Origin: Spirometra erinaceieuropaei
Taxonomy: Eukaryota; Platyhelminthes; Cestoda; Diphyllobothriidea; Diphyllobothriidae
Reading direction: 5' to 3'
DNA length: 64,000 bases
Assembly (NCBI GenBank): GCA_902702965.1
Contig: CACRXP010000149.1
Span: forward strand, 318,505 to 382,504
The position numbers were made by a program, and so were the translations under genes. Positions 10,550-23,654 of this stretch are shown in pieces (the stretch's first letter is position 1; each line of letters opens with the position of its first letter). The notes under the pieces were generated by a model, which had not been told where the DNA came from, made no database searches, and saw nothing but the letters and a program-made list of their open reading frames with translations.

Positions 10550-11600
10550 CTGCGTGGAGTCTACAATCTGGTTTATCAACATGGGAAATCCGTCAGATGC
10601 GAGACCACACGTTACGTTGACCGTGACTGACTGTGGCTTATGCGGTCAATTGCTAAGGCGCATTTGGGAGCTCGGACTTTTTAAAGAAATCAAAATATCC
10701 TCACATACCAAGAGTTCTGGAGGTCATCATAATATACTGATATCGTTGGAAGTTCAGAAATACCGATTTAAACAAATTATAGTCATTCCGCTTTTCACTC
10801 AAAATCACTATTAGATATATATTGAATATCACATTTTTATGCAAACAACGTTGGTAAAAATATGACAACAAAAGATTTAAAAACTTAGGAGGATCAGAGA
10901 TGGTAGGTATTTTCAACGGAGCATGAGTGAGTTGGACATCGAAGTTAAAATAAAACGGATACCCAAAGATCATGGGTAGATAATTTTAGCATACGTAAGT
11001 CGAAAGTATTTGAAGATAAATATCTGCAAATGGAGTTGCAGGCAAATGAAATTATACAAAAAGACGGGTTGGGATCGTACTTTAATAGGACCGCAATAGT
11101 GCTAATGAAGTCGGAAAAAGAATCAGTCAGGGGAGGAGAAGAAACGCAGAAAGCCAAAAGAGGATCATGATGGAAACAGCAGTGACTAGATGGCTTAGCC
11201 AACGCCCATCTGTCGCGAAGCAGATGTGCTGTAGCCTAACAAATATAGCATAAACACAGGAAACGTTCTATGCCACCATAGTCAAAAGGACTAGGTAAAT
11301 TGTCGTAGAATGCGTAAACCACTAGCAACGGGAGAATAAACGAATGCAGAAACATTCCTTAATTTTCCACTTGCTAATGCAAGCTGCATGTACAGGTAGA
11401 AATCCGACCGCATAATATTTGCTCGACTGCAGCAGCTGGTCGTAATCAACTTAAGTTAAATGCGTGTGCTTTCTCGATCGGACAATATACTCCGTGATGA
11501 AGGATGCTGACGAAAATGCAGTGAGCGACATGCAGTTAAGGCCAGCTTTTTCAGACATGCAAATACGAAACAATAAAAGCCGAATAAGGCATAAACGTTC
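10550..11600 (+). repeat. R1 mosaic repeat, plus-orientation copy
   Basis: Non-coding repeat. On the minus strand the same blocks occur in order at 20400-21340 and at 31260-32860 (there interrupted by MERLIN). Landmarks include GAGACCACACGTTACGT, GGAGGTCATC, TCCGCTTTTCACTCAAAA and the GCGTGTGCTTTCTC block. All reading frames are interrupted in at least one copy. Confidence 0.65.
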
Positions 11601-12189
11601 TTTCCCTTGTTACTTGGGCCATTTCATTATTGCGTATTGATTTTTTCACAATTTTGACACAGTATACATACACAGACACATTCATACAACTTCGCGTAAT
11701 TAATTACCTACCCTTATTTCACACTCGCTTTCCGAACTGTATTTGTGAGATCAGTGAAACCAATAGGGATTTCAATGTCATTCACCAAATGGTCCCTAAT
11801 TAATTGAAATGAACTGAACTGCATGATGAGTCATCCGTAACTTAGGTGGTACAGAACTGGAATCTCATCATGAAAGGGATTTACTGTACAAATAATGTGC
11901 TTGTTTGCAAAATAAATAATTCGATTAACAGGTATCCCACGGCAGCCTGGTGGAACGGAATAGCCAACATTTAAAGGGCAAATACGAAGAATCGAATGGA
12001 CACACGGAAGATAAGTAAGGGCGCAAAGGGCTCTAAAATGGAGAGGGGAATACTTTAGAAATAATTCTTCATGATTGACCATTCAGAGGAAAGCAAATAT
12101 GTTGCAGTTAACGGATATACCATAACCGCGGGAAGAGTACTATAAAACTATTATCAAAAAGGCATTTTAAATTTTGACAGAATAGAGAA
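11601..12189. other. Unassigned AT-rich stretch
   Basis: No gene, RNA or repeat that I can support. The short minus-strand frame at 11831-12082 has no recognisable feature. Confidence 0.3.
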
Positions 12190-12640
12190 ACCACTAAAAA
12201 CGGACGAATAAAAGAATGAAGAAACGTCGGTGAATTCTTAAATTCCTAATGCAAATTACATGTAGCAAAATAAATCCGACTGTAAAAATTGGCTGTGGTC
12301 AAATTACGTTAAATGCGTGTGCTTTCTCATTCGGAGGATATACTCCGTTAAAATAAGACGCTGATGGAAATGCAGTGAACGACAGGCAGTTAAGGCGCTC
12401 TTTCTCAGTGTGTTTTCTACAGTCAGCAAAATCAGAAAAACAAAACTGCACGGGGTGTAACTTAAGCAATGGGAACAAAACAACTTGGTCCTTGGGAGGG
12501 GAAAATCCACGCGCACATCCGCGTCGACTCGCGGTAAGCAAGGCCCTGCTGAAGTTATGCCACAGACGACCTAGTTTAAAAGCGTTTGGGCATTGCCTTT
12601 TGATAGAAATGAGCCTGAAATATGAGGTCGACTCCTTGGC
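12190..12640 (+). repeat. R1 mosaic repeat fragment
   Basis: Shares blocks with 11290-11600, 13620-14060 and, inverted, with 20200-20560, 31000-31330 and 33100-33380. The best conserved segment runs from GCAGTTAAGGCGC through AACAAAACAACTTGGTCC. Overlapping open frames on both strands (12299-12706) reflect this repeat rather than a gene. Confidence 0.65.
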
Positions 12641-13235
12641 CTTTGGGTTTGGTTTGAAACCACGACAAGAGGGACAAGGCTTGCGTGGTGCTAACGGTTG
12701 AACCACCTAATCTATAAGGTTCCACCGGTACTGCCAATTCAGAACACAGTTTGCTCAAGTTACCCCCCGCGCTTACTGTAACGCATGAACCCACCAAATC
12801 CAAAACAGTTAGTTGACTGTTCAAGCCGGATTTCCTAAGTAATTAAATAAAGAATCTACCAGAAGAATATTGAGCCCACTAAATGAGTTGGTGTTTTGGC
12901 AAATATGAATAAGTAATTTAACTCAGTTGTGAAAAAACAGTAGTAAGTTGATTTGGCTAAACCCTTTAATTAACATAAAGAGGCCGAAATGGCAAAACGT
13001 GGTTGTGAGCTGTTGTTGACAAAAAAATTGACAAAATATATGTTAGCACTGATTTCTCTTTAAAGTTACAGGCCTTTTCTAGGAGAAACCAATTAAAAAA
13101 TTAAACTACTAGGCTTGACAGCATGTGATGAAAATTTCTACGTCGATTCTGCTCAAGACTGTTCTGATTTACTTAATTTTTTCTTCCGGTAACTCTTAAT
13201 CCTTTAGTTAAATTTTAACAAAAGCAATCTTCATA
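12641..13235 (+). repeat. Partial duplicated unit D (SINE plus promoter region)
   Basis: Starts with the family 1 SINE head on the minus strand (12645-12725) and continues with the same blocks as unit A at 5230-5600 (CACCAAATC, TTTCCTAAG, TTGGTGTTTTGGCAAAT, GTTGTGAGCTGTTGTTGAC). It then jumps to the exon 1 region. It stops just inside intron 1, where R1 repeat sequence begins. Confidence 0.7.
13128..13188 (+). pseudogene. Orphan signal-peptide exon of the cysteine-rich family (copy D)
   Basis: Twenty intact codons starting ATG plus one base, then a GT donor (G|GTAACT), exactly the exon 1 layout of copies A-C. The peptide starts MKISTSILLK and has a hydrophobic core. No exons 2-6 follow: about 45 bases into the intron the sequence changes to R1 repeat. 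It is therefore a truncated remnant, although the exon itself is not broken and could donate a signal peptide to a chimeric transcript. Confidence 0.8.
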
Positions 13236-14060
13236 AGTGAATGTCAAACTTCTGATACACATGCGGAAAAGAAATATATTCATGCCTTTAATGCGGACTT
13301 CACACGGATGTCTATCGACAAATGGTCAGCTCATTGAATAATTAATCACTGTATATACTGCACTTTTCGGTGGACAAATGAAGATTTCTTTTTAGAACAT
13401 AAATATATGCGGCCCTTTTATTACTTTTGGCGTTGCGTCAAATGCCAGGTAGCTTAGTTTTAGAGATGGGGTTGCGGCTGATGTTAGGGTTGGAGGGGTT
13501 AGGATTTGGAGTATAAGCGTTAAATTTACTGGTCGTGTTGTGAAACATAGTCGAAATTTAAAGAAAGCTCGCACCTGTTCTGAGGGGTACCTACAAGCGT
13601 ATCCAAATGAGTCCATAAATATTTCTAAATTATCCACGTCCTAATGCAAACTAAATATAGCAGTAGTAATACGGCCGCCAGAACATTGCTCGATTGCTGA
13701 AAATGGCTCTGGACAAATTACGATTAATACGCGTGCTTTCTCTATCGGAGGATATACTCCCTTATGAAAGATGTTGATGGAAATGCAGTGAGCGACAGGC
13801 AGTTAAGGCGCGCTTTCTCAGGGTGTTTTCTGCAGTCAGCAAAATCAGAAAAACAATACTATCTGGGTTGTAACTTAAGCAATGGGAACAAAACAACTTG
13901 GTCCTTTGGCGTGGAAAATTCACGCACACACCCAAGTCGACTCAAGTTAAGCAGGACCCTGCTGAAGTGAGATCACAGCGACCTAGTTTAAAAGCGTTTG
14001 GGCATTGTGGTTTGGAATAAATATGACTGAAATAGGAGGTCGACTCCTTGGCCTGTGTAC
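13236..14060 (+). repeat. R1 mosaic repeat, rearranged copy
   Basis: Reads, in order, as the reverse complement of the segments at 30400-30500, 30180-30360 and then 31000-31330. The order differs from the long copies at 19.3 and 30.1 kb. The same junction of blocks is visible at 30100-30160 (a fragment near TAATGATTCTGCATT joined to the block starting near TCAGAAATAGGGGTGAC), so that junction is a fixed feature of the family. Confidence 0.6.
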
Positions 14061-16689
14061 AATTTTAAATTCTGCACCAATGCATAGCCTATGCTTAGTT
14101 TACTAGGATTAACTATTTGTGCATGCATATTATTTTTACAACCAGAGCTAGTAAGGATCTATTGAAGGCCCCCAGTTATCTACGGTGTACAAAGACTGCC
14201 TACTATACGCGTTTAATTAGGTCGTGTTTTATTTGATACTGGTCTATCTTCTGACTTCCGGTTGCATAAGCAGCTCTTGCGGTTTATTACTTCATCGTGG
14301 GTCTTGCCTTTCGCTGTAGCATTTCTTACTATTGGCTGTGATGCAGTATTTTGGACAGCATCCTTTTGGATGGGCCGCTCGTCGTAGACCTAAGCCTATG
14401 CTATTGTGAGACCGCCCACGTAAGGATAACCTACCATTGTCTGTGCTGTTATACTTCAGGCAGCATCCGCTCCAATGGCCCGTTCATCGTACACCAACGG
14501 TGTCGCTATTGGGAGGTCGTCGGTTGACTACACATTATATAACTCCCCATGATCTTAGCTTAGGGAATTGGCAAGTAGTCGCGCGACTTTGCTTCTCCAT
14601 ACAGGATGCTGTTGTTCGTACAGTTATTTCATATTGCCAAGAGGCCATCGGTTGACTTCATTCATCAATCGCAGACACTGGATGGCCAGCCTGTTACAGA
14701 CTGACACGGATCACTGCACGACTCATCCTGAGGGTACAATCGAGTATATCTCTGTTGCCATTGCATAGCGCAGTTATCAGAGAACATGAGGGACTCCCTA
14801 CGATATAAACGACAACAAAACTATCCCTATGTTGCTCTCCCGAATCCTTAGTTAGAAGAAGCCAGATGACTTCAAAGTACTTTATATAATGCAATCTACT
14901 TACTCTACTGCCACATTTCTCTACGCTTTGTTTCCTTTACACTGGGCATGCCTCTACTACGTGAGACAGAAAGACTTCCCAAACTTCCATCGGTCCTACT
15001 GTATTAAAACTAAACCATAGACTATATTGCACGCCATCAATATGGGCTCATTTGACTCGGCCAGTTAGCGGCCCGTCTTCGTGAAGCTCCCTTTTCGATC
15101 TGCTCTAATTCAATTTGCCTCAATTACTGGACCGCCGATCTTCCGGGTTTTTCTTCATGGATGCGGTGGAACACGCATTGCGAGAAAGTGCCTACCATTC
15201 AACAACCGTGTCATGGGTCACACTTATATCCTTTTTACAGTGCTTTACTCGCATTCCCCTTAGAAAAGACAACCAAAATTGTGCTGATCATGAGTCGGCT
15301 GTTCTCAAATACAGAGCCAGTTCTCAGCGTCCTCCTCGTTCGGCATCGGACGCATTGCAATACAAAACCGTCTGAGCGGCGCCGCCGGACTTGTTGTTTC
15401 ATTTTGTTCTTACTCCGCATGTCAATGGCGTAGGCAGAAATAGTTTTCGCTGGCAGAAATTCACTAATCTCTCCAAATCGTTTTTTCTCTATTACATGTT
15501 CACTTTGAACACCGTGCTGTGTTTTATTTTGAGCAATTCTTTTGGCCTTCGCTGACCATGACCTGTTATATTGAGAAAATAATAGCGTATTGCGAAAATG
15601 CAACTCCGCCACATTAATGCCTTCGGATCTTCAGGATTAAATACCAAAATATTTATACGTCACCTGCATTCAAAAAACTAAAATCACACAGAAGAAATGA
15701 CGCAGTCCGCCTATTGTTTACGTTTGTGGACATCCATTCTGGCAACCAGATTGATCTGATATCGTTGTGATACCGATCAGGGAAATTGCAATTCCCTTCA
15801 CAAAATTACAGCGCCACGCGTCCCCTCACCAATCTCCGTGCATTCTCATTGGTTTGCTTTGCATTGTTTACATGTCCCGATGAAAACTATTGATTAGCGG
15901 TGAACTTAAATCGATTACACTTAAAATGTTTCTTACTGCTTACTTTCTAAATTTACCGCTTTGCTTCCGTTGTTTTATGTAAGGGTATTGTAAGTTTTGG
16001 GTCACACTTTGAAGCACTTAACTTACTTTCCTTATTTTTGACAGAAAATATACCATCGAGATGCCCCACCCGTATAACTCTTATCACCAGCATGCCCGTA
16101 GGACAGGTGGCTGTGGCCAGTTGGTGATGCTTGGGGGCGTTCAGTAGATCCTTGCTCCAGAACTATCATTAATATGTCCACTGTTTTAATGGGCATAAAA
16201 TGACTCCGCCCCCGTTCCATTGTTGATTTTATCTGTCTTTACGTTAATCTTTGATTTTTATCCAAAGTGTGATTGTGAAAAATCTCTCCTTGAGCCTATC
16301 TTAACTCTCCATCAGAGACCGACTGAAAGTGGACTCTCTTGCTCTCTCCATGCGTTATGCTACCAAAGGAGTTGATGTGCGTGTGTATGGTCTGTCACGT
16401 TTGTTGATTTACGGATGCATGAATAGGTCAATCTTATGCGTCGCGGAATGGACCTTGAGGTCCTGACCTAACCGCCGGTCAATCAGTGTTATCTGTGATC
16501 AAATAACTATAGCTGCGACTGATTTTTTTAGGTGGCAGTTACTGTGCTGAGCAGAAATTGCCTCAGATACGACAAACATAAATTTACGAAGAATACCTAA
16601 AATGCACACAAAATAGGCTCGAAAATGTCCACAGCCTAGGCAGGATCCTCCGCATTCTCCCGAAATCTGTCTTTTTGAAAACAACCTGG
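14061..16689. other. Unassigned; diverged tandem repeat at 14325-14540
   Basis: Two diverged copies of about 105 bases lie head to tail: each has ACTATTGGCTGTG or its variant, a CAGCATCC segment, TGG(A)TGGGCC-type sequence, then TCGT and a CTATTG-GAG segment. A third partial copy may follow to about 14660. Open frames at 14437-15612 lie on both strands and show no family motif. I see no gene. Confidence 0.35.
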
Positions 16690-16839
16690 TAGAGTTTGTT
16701 GGTACCCCAAAAAGCAATGACAACCTACTCGTGCTGCATATATGCTTTAAATGTTCCTATGAAGCTGTTCTCTTTAACATCACGCTCCAACTCGACAACG
16801 TGGGAACCTGATACAAGCTTTCCGCATTCTGCGAAATCA

Positions 16840-17485
16840 GGGCTGCTGCCTCGCGTTTGGAGACTTCTTCGAGTTGGCGACTACGACCAACCTGAGAGGC
16901 CATCCACTCAAACTGCGTGTGTCTTGTGCCCGGCTAGACACCAAAAGTTCTTCTTCTCAAACAGATTGGTTGCAGCTTGGAATGCCTTGACTGAGGATGT
17001 TGTTCTGTCGGGCTCCGTAGATACTTTTAAACGGATGCTAGATCAGCATTGGAGCGCGCACCACAATAACACCGGACTACGGCCACTTTGAAATCCAATG
17101 TTGACAATTTATTTTTATTACGATGCTACTACCAACATTCAAGTAACATGTGTTTATGTAATTTATTAATTTTGACCCACTTCGTACACTGCTGCTCGCA
17201 TTCACCACGATGCCTGTAGACTTAACAATTTTACTTCTTTTCCCGTATCTTAAGTGGCCTCAACTGTCCACTGAATTTGATCGACAGAGCAAGTTAATGT
17301 GCCTCTAAATACCGTTAACGCATGACATTCTGTGTTCATCTGTACAGTTTTTGCTATTCCCCTGCATTTCTTTCATGTTACTTCCTCTCCATTTCCTCCA
17401 TATATATCCTCTGCATGTAACCAATGGGGATTTCAAAGGTACACACCTACTTTCCCTGAAATATACTGATACTGATACTAACTCG
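16840..17485 (+). mobile_element. LINE 3' end (CR1/jockey-type), truncated
   Basis: Encodes the C-terminal tail typical of CR1/jockey-like reverse transcriptases: FFSNRLVAAWNALTEDVV followed by SVDTFKRMLDQHW, ending at a stop at 17089. The 3' UTR ends in a short GATACT-type tandem (about 17463-17483), which fits a LINE tail. The catalytic parts are absent, so this is a 5'-truncated dead copy. Upstream coding to 16696 is open but unrecognised. Confidence 0.7.
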
Positions 17486-18689
17486 ACAAAGTCTCCGTGC
17501 AAGCACCACTAGCAGCCCTTCATTAATTTGTAGACTGATCACGTCCAGCTTTTACTTAAAACTAGGAGTTTCCAAACAGTGGTCAACCTGTCACAGCCGG
17601 CCTTTCAACCGTGTTGATGATGCTAGCCAGATCTCATTATAGACATCCAGACGTCTGGCCCAGAGCGTGTTCTGTTCGTTTGACCGCCCACTCTTAAGAA
17701 AATACATTTTCTCGCGTTTCTAGAGAATAGTAGTCATGCCATACTGTATTTAAATTGTTCCTGTTTCGAATTCGGACCTGACTGCTGCTACTTAAGCTGC
17801 CCTGACCTGGTGGAACCAAGGCTACAACATGCTGTTGAAACAACCGATCACATATTTCTACCCTCGAAATACTTTAGGTCTTTTCATGCAGTAACTGATA
17901 TAGTCACAATCAAAGAACTGCATTTACGGAAATCTTGTCGTGATCCGAGATGGTCGTTGCCACACAATTTCAACCCGTTGATTCCGGGACGTACTTTCTA
18001 CCTGATTCGGCTGATCATCAGTAGCTTAGCGCGTAAACTTTTCTGGCAATAAATGTCATTGCAATAAATGTCCAGCCAGATCAACAAATGCCGGCAGGAC
18101 ACTAAGATTTTTATCACAACGTCAATGCAGCCAGAACATTTTGCCAGCGGTCGGTATAATTTCGCCTCTTTCTTCTCAGCCGAAGCTGCCTATGTGGTTT
18201 GTAATATTGGCGTTAATGCAGCCGTATTAATATTGATATTGACGTTAGTGATGCTACCTACATGTTCGTTAACTGAACCGAGAATACGGTTCTCCTCCCG
18301 TCGATTTAATAATTATCTAGCCGCTCGTAATTATGGAAACTCGAGACAGACATACTGTAGGTATACATCTGTCTAGGGGATTTGTTGTAAAAACTGAGTG
18401 TCTTTCGAAATCAGGTTGATCGAATTTTCTTTGTGATCACTCATACGAATTTGGGTCTGGTGTTTATTTCCTCTTTTGTTTCTTTATCTACAAATACGGT
18501 CAAAACCAATATAAAGGAATATATAATTCGTCAGTATGGGGAAGAGGTTCTGTTAGGCTTTGAAAAATGAGTTTACTCGCCTTACGCAAACTTCAGTGCT
18601 ACCCTTAACCAGATTGCAGTTGGTGTGCTAGCCCGCGGAATATTAACCGAAATCCATAAATGCGTTTTTGGCTCAAAGAAATCATTCAA
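17486..18689. other. Unassigned
   Basis: No supported gene or repeat. Short open frames at 17810-18376 have no motif that I recognise. Confidence 0.3.
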
Positions 18690-18960
18690 GTTTATTTGTG
18701 AAATCAATAATCATGGAGCATAATTCTAAAATAATTCAGTTACCTCAGTATACTGGCTTTAGATGGAACTTTATTTTGGCCGCATGCAAAAACCACCCTC
18801 TGTATGAGGGGACTACATAGACGACACAAATGTTTCTCATAAATTTTTGAAGCCCTTAGTAGGTCAATCGTATTTCATGGAGAAGTTGCATGAAAATCTT
18901 CACATTTTAATCATTTTCAATTTAATACTCGATGAAAGGCTTTGATTCCCTCAACGTCCC
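18690..18960 (+). repeat. R2 foldback repeat, left arm
   Basis: Matches the left arm at 28900-29140: CTGGCTTT-GATGGA, a TTTT-GGC-GCATGCAAAAACCA segment, and a TATTTCATG block. It appears as a lone arm without its partner. Confidence 0.55.
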
Positions 18961-19339
18961 GGCAATAGCCACACGCACTTTGCATGTTTAACATGCAGGC
19001 CATGTTTACAATCTAACACGAACGCCTCTCCCACCCCTCTCCCACACCGACGACATCGTCCTCAACGAGCCGACTCCGAACATGCCGGCGACGTGTGGAC
19101 ATGGAGTCTGACAAACCCCGCCTCCAGTGACACATTTATACTCTATTTTCAATTAGAAGGATCGTTGCTAATGTGAATGCATTGGCCTGATGACAAGTTA
19201 CTGAAAAACATATATTTGTCAACTGACTTTTCAATCGCGATACCAGAATCTTTGCAGAATTAATTTGTTTTTGATTAATTTTTTTTGAATTGCGCTAGAA
19301 TTCCCCACGAATTCTCCAACTATGAAAATATTTAGTTCG
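18961..19339. other. Unassigned; short GC-rich patch at 19020-19130
   Basis: A locally C-rich patch between AT-rich sequences, without an open frame that I can support. Confidence 0.3.
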
Positions 19340-21340
19340 GCATATTTCTAGGTCACGCTCAGAGATAGGAGTGACCTTGCTCTAAATTTCAATTGTGTAT
19401 CACATCAGCACCACTAAACTCAACGCTATGACTTCAAATCTGAACCCCTCCAACTCTAACAGTAGCTGCAACCCCATCCCTAAAACTAACCTTCCTGGCA
19501 TTTGACGCAAGGCCAAATATAATGGAAGGATGGCACATATTTATGCCTTACCAAGAATTCCTGTTTCGTCCATCGACGATTCAAATATATACAGTAATTA
19601 ATTATTTCATGAGTTGACCATTTCTCGAAGGGCATTCATGTTCAGCCCGAAAAACAGAGCATTAATTTGTCTCTTGTCCGCATGCGTATCAGTAGTTTTA
19701 CATTCATTTACGAACAAAGTATGGTTTTACGAATAATTAGGAAACGGCTATGACAGCAGATACATATGAATTCAACTGAGAACATGCACGTTTCAGAGAT
19801 GGATAACAGTAAGTGATTTTCTGTTCATTATTCCACGTAAAGGAATTGCTTGTATTACCCACATCTGTCAGCGTGAAGGATGCCAACAAGGCGAGCTTCT
19901 GCTACACTCTGATGTTTTTGAAATGCCAGGCCAGACTGCCTGAACACTAGATCATTGTACATAACCTTTTTATGTTAAATCATGCCGTGCTATATTACCT
20001 CAGATTCTGCATAGGCCCGAGTCCCACGGCGGTTTCGTAAACGCAATCTTTACTATGTGGTTAAACAAACGAGAACCTCATGCCACATCTAAGATTGGTG
20101 GCGTGGAGGACGCCACGTAGGCGACCTACTATCTTACTCTCATCCGTTTCCAATGACAAAACCAGAACTCCTTTAAACTAGGTCATCAGTGGTCTTACTT
20201 CATCAGGGTCTTGTTTACCGCGAGCCAACGGGGGTGTACGCGCCGATTTCCCACGGCAAAGAACCAGGTTGTTTTGATTCCACCGCCTAAGTTACACCGC
20301 AGACAGCTTTATTTTGCTAAATTTTTGCCGACTGTAGAAAACACCCTGAAAACCTGCGTTTTAACTGCCAGTCGATCATTGCATTTCCATCAGCATCCTT
20401 CATGACGGTGTGTATCCTCCAATGGAGGAAGTACACGCATTTAACGTTATTTGACTACAACCATTTTCTACAATCGAGCAATGTGTTTTCGGTTGGATTT
20501 CTACTGCTACATTTAGTTTGCATGGGGAAGTGGAGAATTAACCGATGTTTCTTTATTCGTTTATTCAACAGTTTCGATTGGTTCCCTCATTCCTTAAAAG
20601 AATAAATGTCCTTTATGTTATGGTTACCTAGTACGTTTTCTGAGCTCATATTATAATTGTTAGGCTGGGGCACAGCTGCTTTGCCACAGACGGGCTTTGG
20701 CTACGCCATCCATTTTTCTGATTCTATCATGAGCCTCTGTCCGTTTTCCTTTCTTCTCCTTTCCTGACTGACTTTTTATTCCGACTTCATCAGCCTTATT
20801 GCATCCTGTTGAAGTACTGTCCAAACCCATCTTTCTATGTACTTTCATTTTTCAGCATTGTCATTTACAAATATTTTTCCGCAAATACTTTCGTGTGCTC
20901 AAATTAATTCCCAATGATCTGCTGGTATCCAAGTTTTTTACCTTCGACGGCCAACTCATTCACGCTTTTTCGAAAATACATACCGTCGCTGATCCTCCTG
21001 CTTTGTTAAAACATTTGATACCATATTTTTGCCGACGTCTCTATTTGCTTAAATATATGATATTCAATGTGCACATAATGGTGCTTTTGAGTGAAAAGCG
21101 GGATGACTTTCATTTGTATTGATAAGTATTTCTGAAAATCCGATGACATCGATATATTTCGATGACCTCCAGAGCCCTTTGAATGTGAAACAGCTTAGAC
21201 ATTTTTGAGGATTCTGAGCTATCAGAAGCGCCTACGCTCCTAAGCGCATAAGACTTAGTCAGTCACAGTCGACGTAACGTGTGACCTCGCAGCTGAAGGA
21301 TCTCCCATGTCGCAGACCTGATTGTCGATTCCACGCTATA
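19340..21340 (-). repeat. R1 mosaic repeat, long copy with MERLIN empty site
   Basis: About 2 kb, collinear with the copy at 30150-32860. Landmarks are ACTAAACTCAACG, GTTAAATCATGC, GAACGCCACGTAGGCGACC (variant here), CCCACGGCAAAG, a GGCACAGCTGCTTTG segment and GATGACCTCCAGAGCCC. At about 20780-20800 it carries the uninterrupted site GACTTCATCAGCCTTATT where the other copy has the MERLIN insertion. Function unknown; all frames are interrupted. Confidence 0.7.
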
Positions 21341-22559
21341 CGCGTTGAAACATAATAATTATTCTTCTCGCATTTTGGCGTTATAAAACGCGTTATGTTA
21401 GTGTTCTTGAAAGAACTTCTATTGATTTTCAGTTCCTTTCTAATCTTATATTATTATTTCATTCAAAATAAAAATTTCCATGTTCAGCAGTTTTTTTGCT
21501 TACAATCATATTTTACTCCAAGCGTTTTTTCCATAACAACAGAATCCAAGCGCAACGGTTTTGTTTTACCGGTCTGTACTTAAAATGATGAATCGAACCA
21601 GATGCTCTTGGCCTTTTTTGTGATAAGCGTAATTGAGTGAGTGAATCCTTCCTCGCGGCTCTCATCGTCAGATGCTCTTAATCATAAATCACATCCGCGC
21701 AGCTTACTATGGCTATCATTATTTTTGCAATAGACCAATTGATGTTCGATGATAGATGTATTTATTGACTGCAAAATGCGATAATTTTGCTGCACTTGAA
21801 CATACGTATATCGCCCATGCCGATTTTCTTCATGACCTGATACTCATCTGATTTTTTTCCAATTTGATTTTTTACTAACGTGCCCACATTTTTTCAATGC
21901 ATATGTTAGTTTAAACTAATCTGCGTTGACGTAAATCTGAGAGTATGACCAGACGGTTAAACTGATATACGTTTTCCTTATGCTGGCTCCAAACTCTCCG
22001 CGCATGGCACTCAGTCGAAGAAAACGGACTTTTGCCTCCAGACTCGTCTCGTCAAGTGTTTGGAGCATTTTGCCAGGTGTCTGTAGCGCGCAGCCCATTT
22101 GCACACTCTTGACCTCATGCCTCTTACTGTTTTTTTGTATCTTGCTTTATGTAGCACGCTTTTGCTTTTACCTGACACATTCTGAATTCCGAATCACTTA
22201 AACAAATTGTGCACAGTAAGTAAGGAAACGTAATGAACAGAGAGACGGACATGCGCGACAGGCAAATCACAGTCGAAATCCAATGGCTGCAGTTTGCTTC
22301 TATCTTGTGTCACTCCCGGACATAAAGGCCATAACAACCGCAAACACCTCGATGAGCATAGTAAACTAAATACCACGGTGGTCAATCATCCGTAGCCTGG
22401 TGCTTCAGTAATTGACTTAAGATTCCTATGGTGAATCACAAACCAATAGCAAGGTCGATTATGAGGGATGTCCGTCTAGAGACTGGGTTTTTGCTGTTGT
22501 TACAATTATGCTTGGCAAAACTTCGTGTTGGTCATTCGTGCTCAGCCATCCAAGCAAAG
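21341..22559. other. Unassigned
   Basis: Nothing supportable seen. Open frames at 21395-21583 and 21916-22385 have no recognisable motif. Confidence 0.3.
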
Positions 22560-23654
22560 CCTTAACTTAGACAATGTTTTGACTTACATAGTTTACTTTC
22601 TGAAACTGTTCCTTCTTTTAGATTATCCGATTGACATCAAACTAAAGAAACTCTGATCGCCTGCATCTTGATATAAATATGTGCTGCTGTTGGAATCATT
22701 CAAAAAGCCCCTCTTTAACTCCGGATTCTGTCCCTCTGTAAAAGTTGTTACAGTCTACCCTGCTCGATCCTGTGAAACCCTGAAATTTCTGAAGGTTCGT
22801 TTCTGCCAGTACAGGGCGCTTTCTAGTTTCGTTCGAGGTTGAGCCTGTAGTTACGCCATACGACTCTCGAGGTATCGACCGGGGTCTGTAGTATGCTTTT
22901 CAAGACGCCACATGTGACCTTTGTGTTGAATCTTCCCCCACTTCCACTCACCCTTCTGCCGCCTTATTCATTCCTCTACTTACAACTTGTGACGTTCTGT
23001 TATGAACTTTTCAACATACCTTTTGAACCCTCTGAGACACTTCCTCCTTCCTAGTTAATCTTCCGCACTTTTAACAACCCATATTGACAGAGAAACTCTT
23101 TAAGTTAATTTGAAGCGTTGTCTATGAATTTCCTCAGACCGAGGTGAATTTAGAACAGACATACCTCGTTTTGTCATTCACTCATCTTCAAAAATACTTT
23201 CCATTTTTGTTCTCCAGCCTATGTGGTATTCTCCGAAACTCTGATTAGCAGTCAGTAGATGCGCAGGGCTAAGCGTCAATTCCAATTATCCCCCAGATGC
23301 CTTAACTTTAAGCCAAACTTTAAAAAATACCCAATAACCACCGGAAGTATTTTCTATGCACGATATTAAACACTTAAATTTTCAGAACATGAGTGCTTCT
23401 GCATCTGCCGTCTAAAAGGGCAGACAATTAATCTTCAAGAGTTATCGCTTGGACACAACTCGTACACTATAAAATCCGTGCCACGCTCATTGTCCAACAT
23501 AAATCTGCTCCTTAGCATTTAATCCGTGAGTGAATTTCCCTTCATAGCAGCTCAACAATTTAGGCGTATATTTTTATTATTAAAAACCACAAAACCACAC
23601 CAACAAAAACGCGTTTGAAAATGTCAACCCGCAACCAGGTATTGTCGAAGTCAC

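Noticed and set aside
12299..12706. Overlapping open frames of 70-135 codons on both strands
   Set aside because: They lie in the R1 repeat, and equivalent frames are broken in the other R1 copies.
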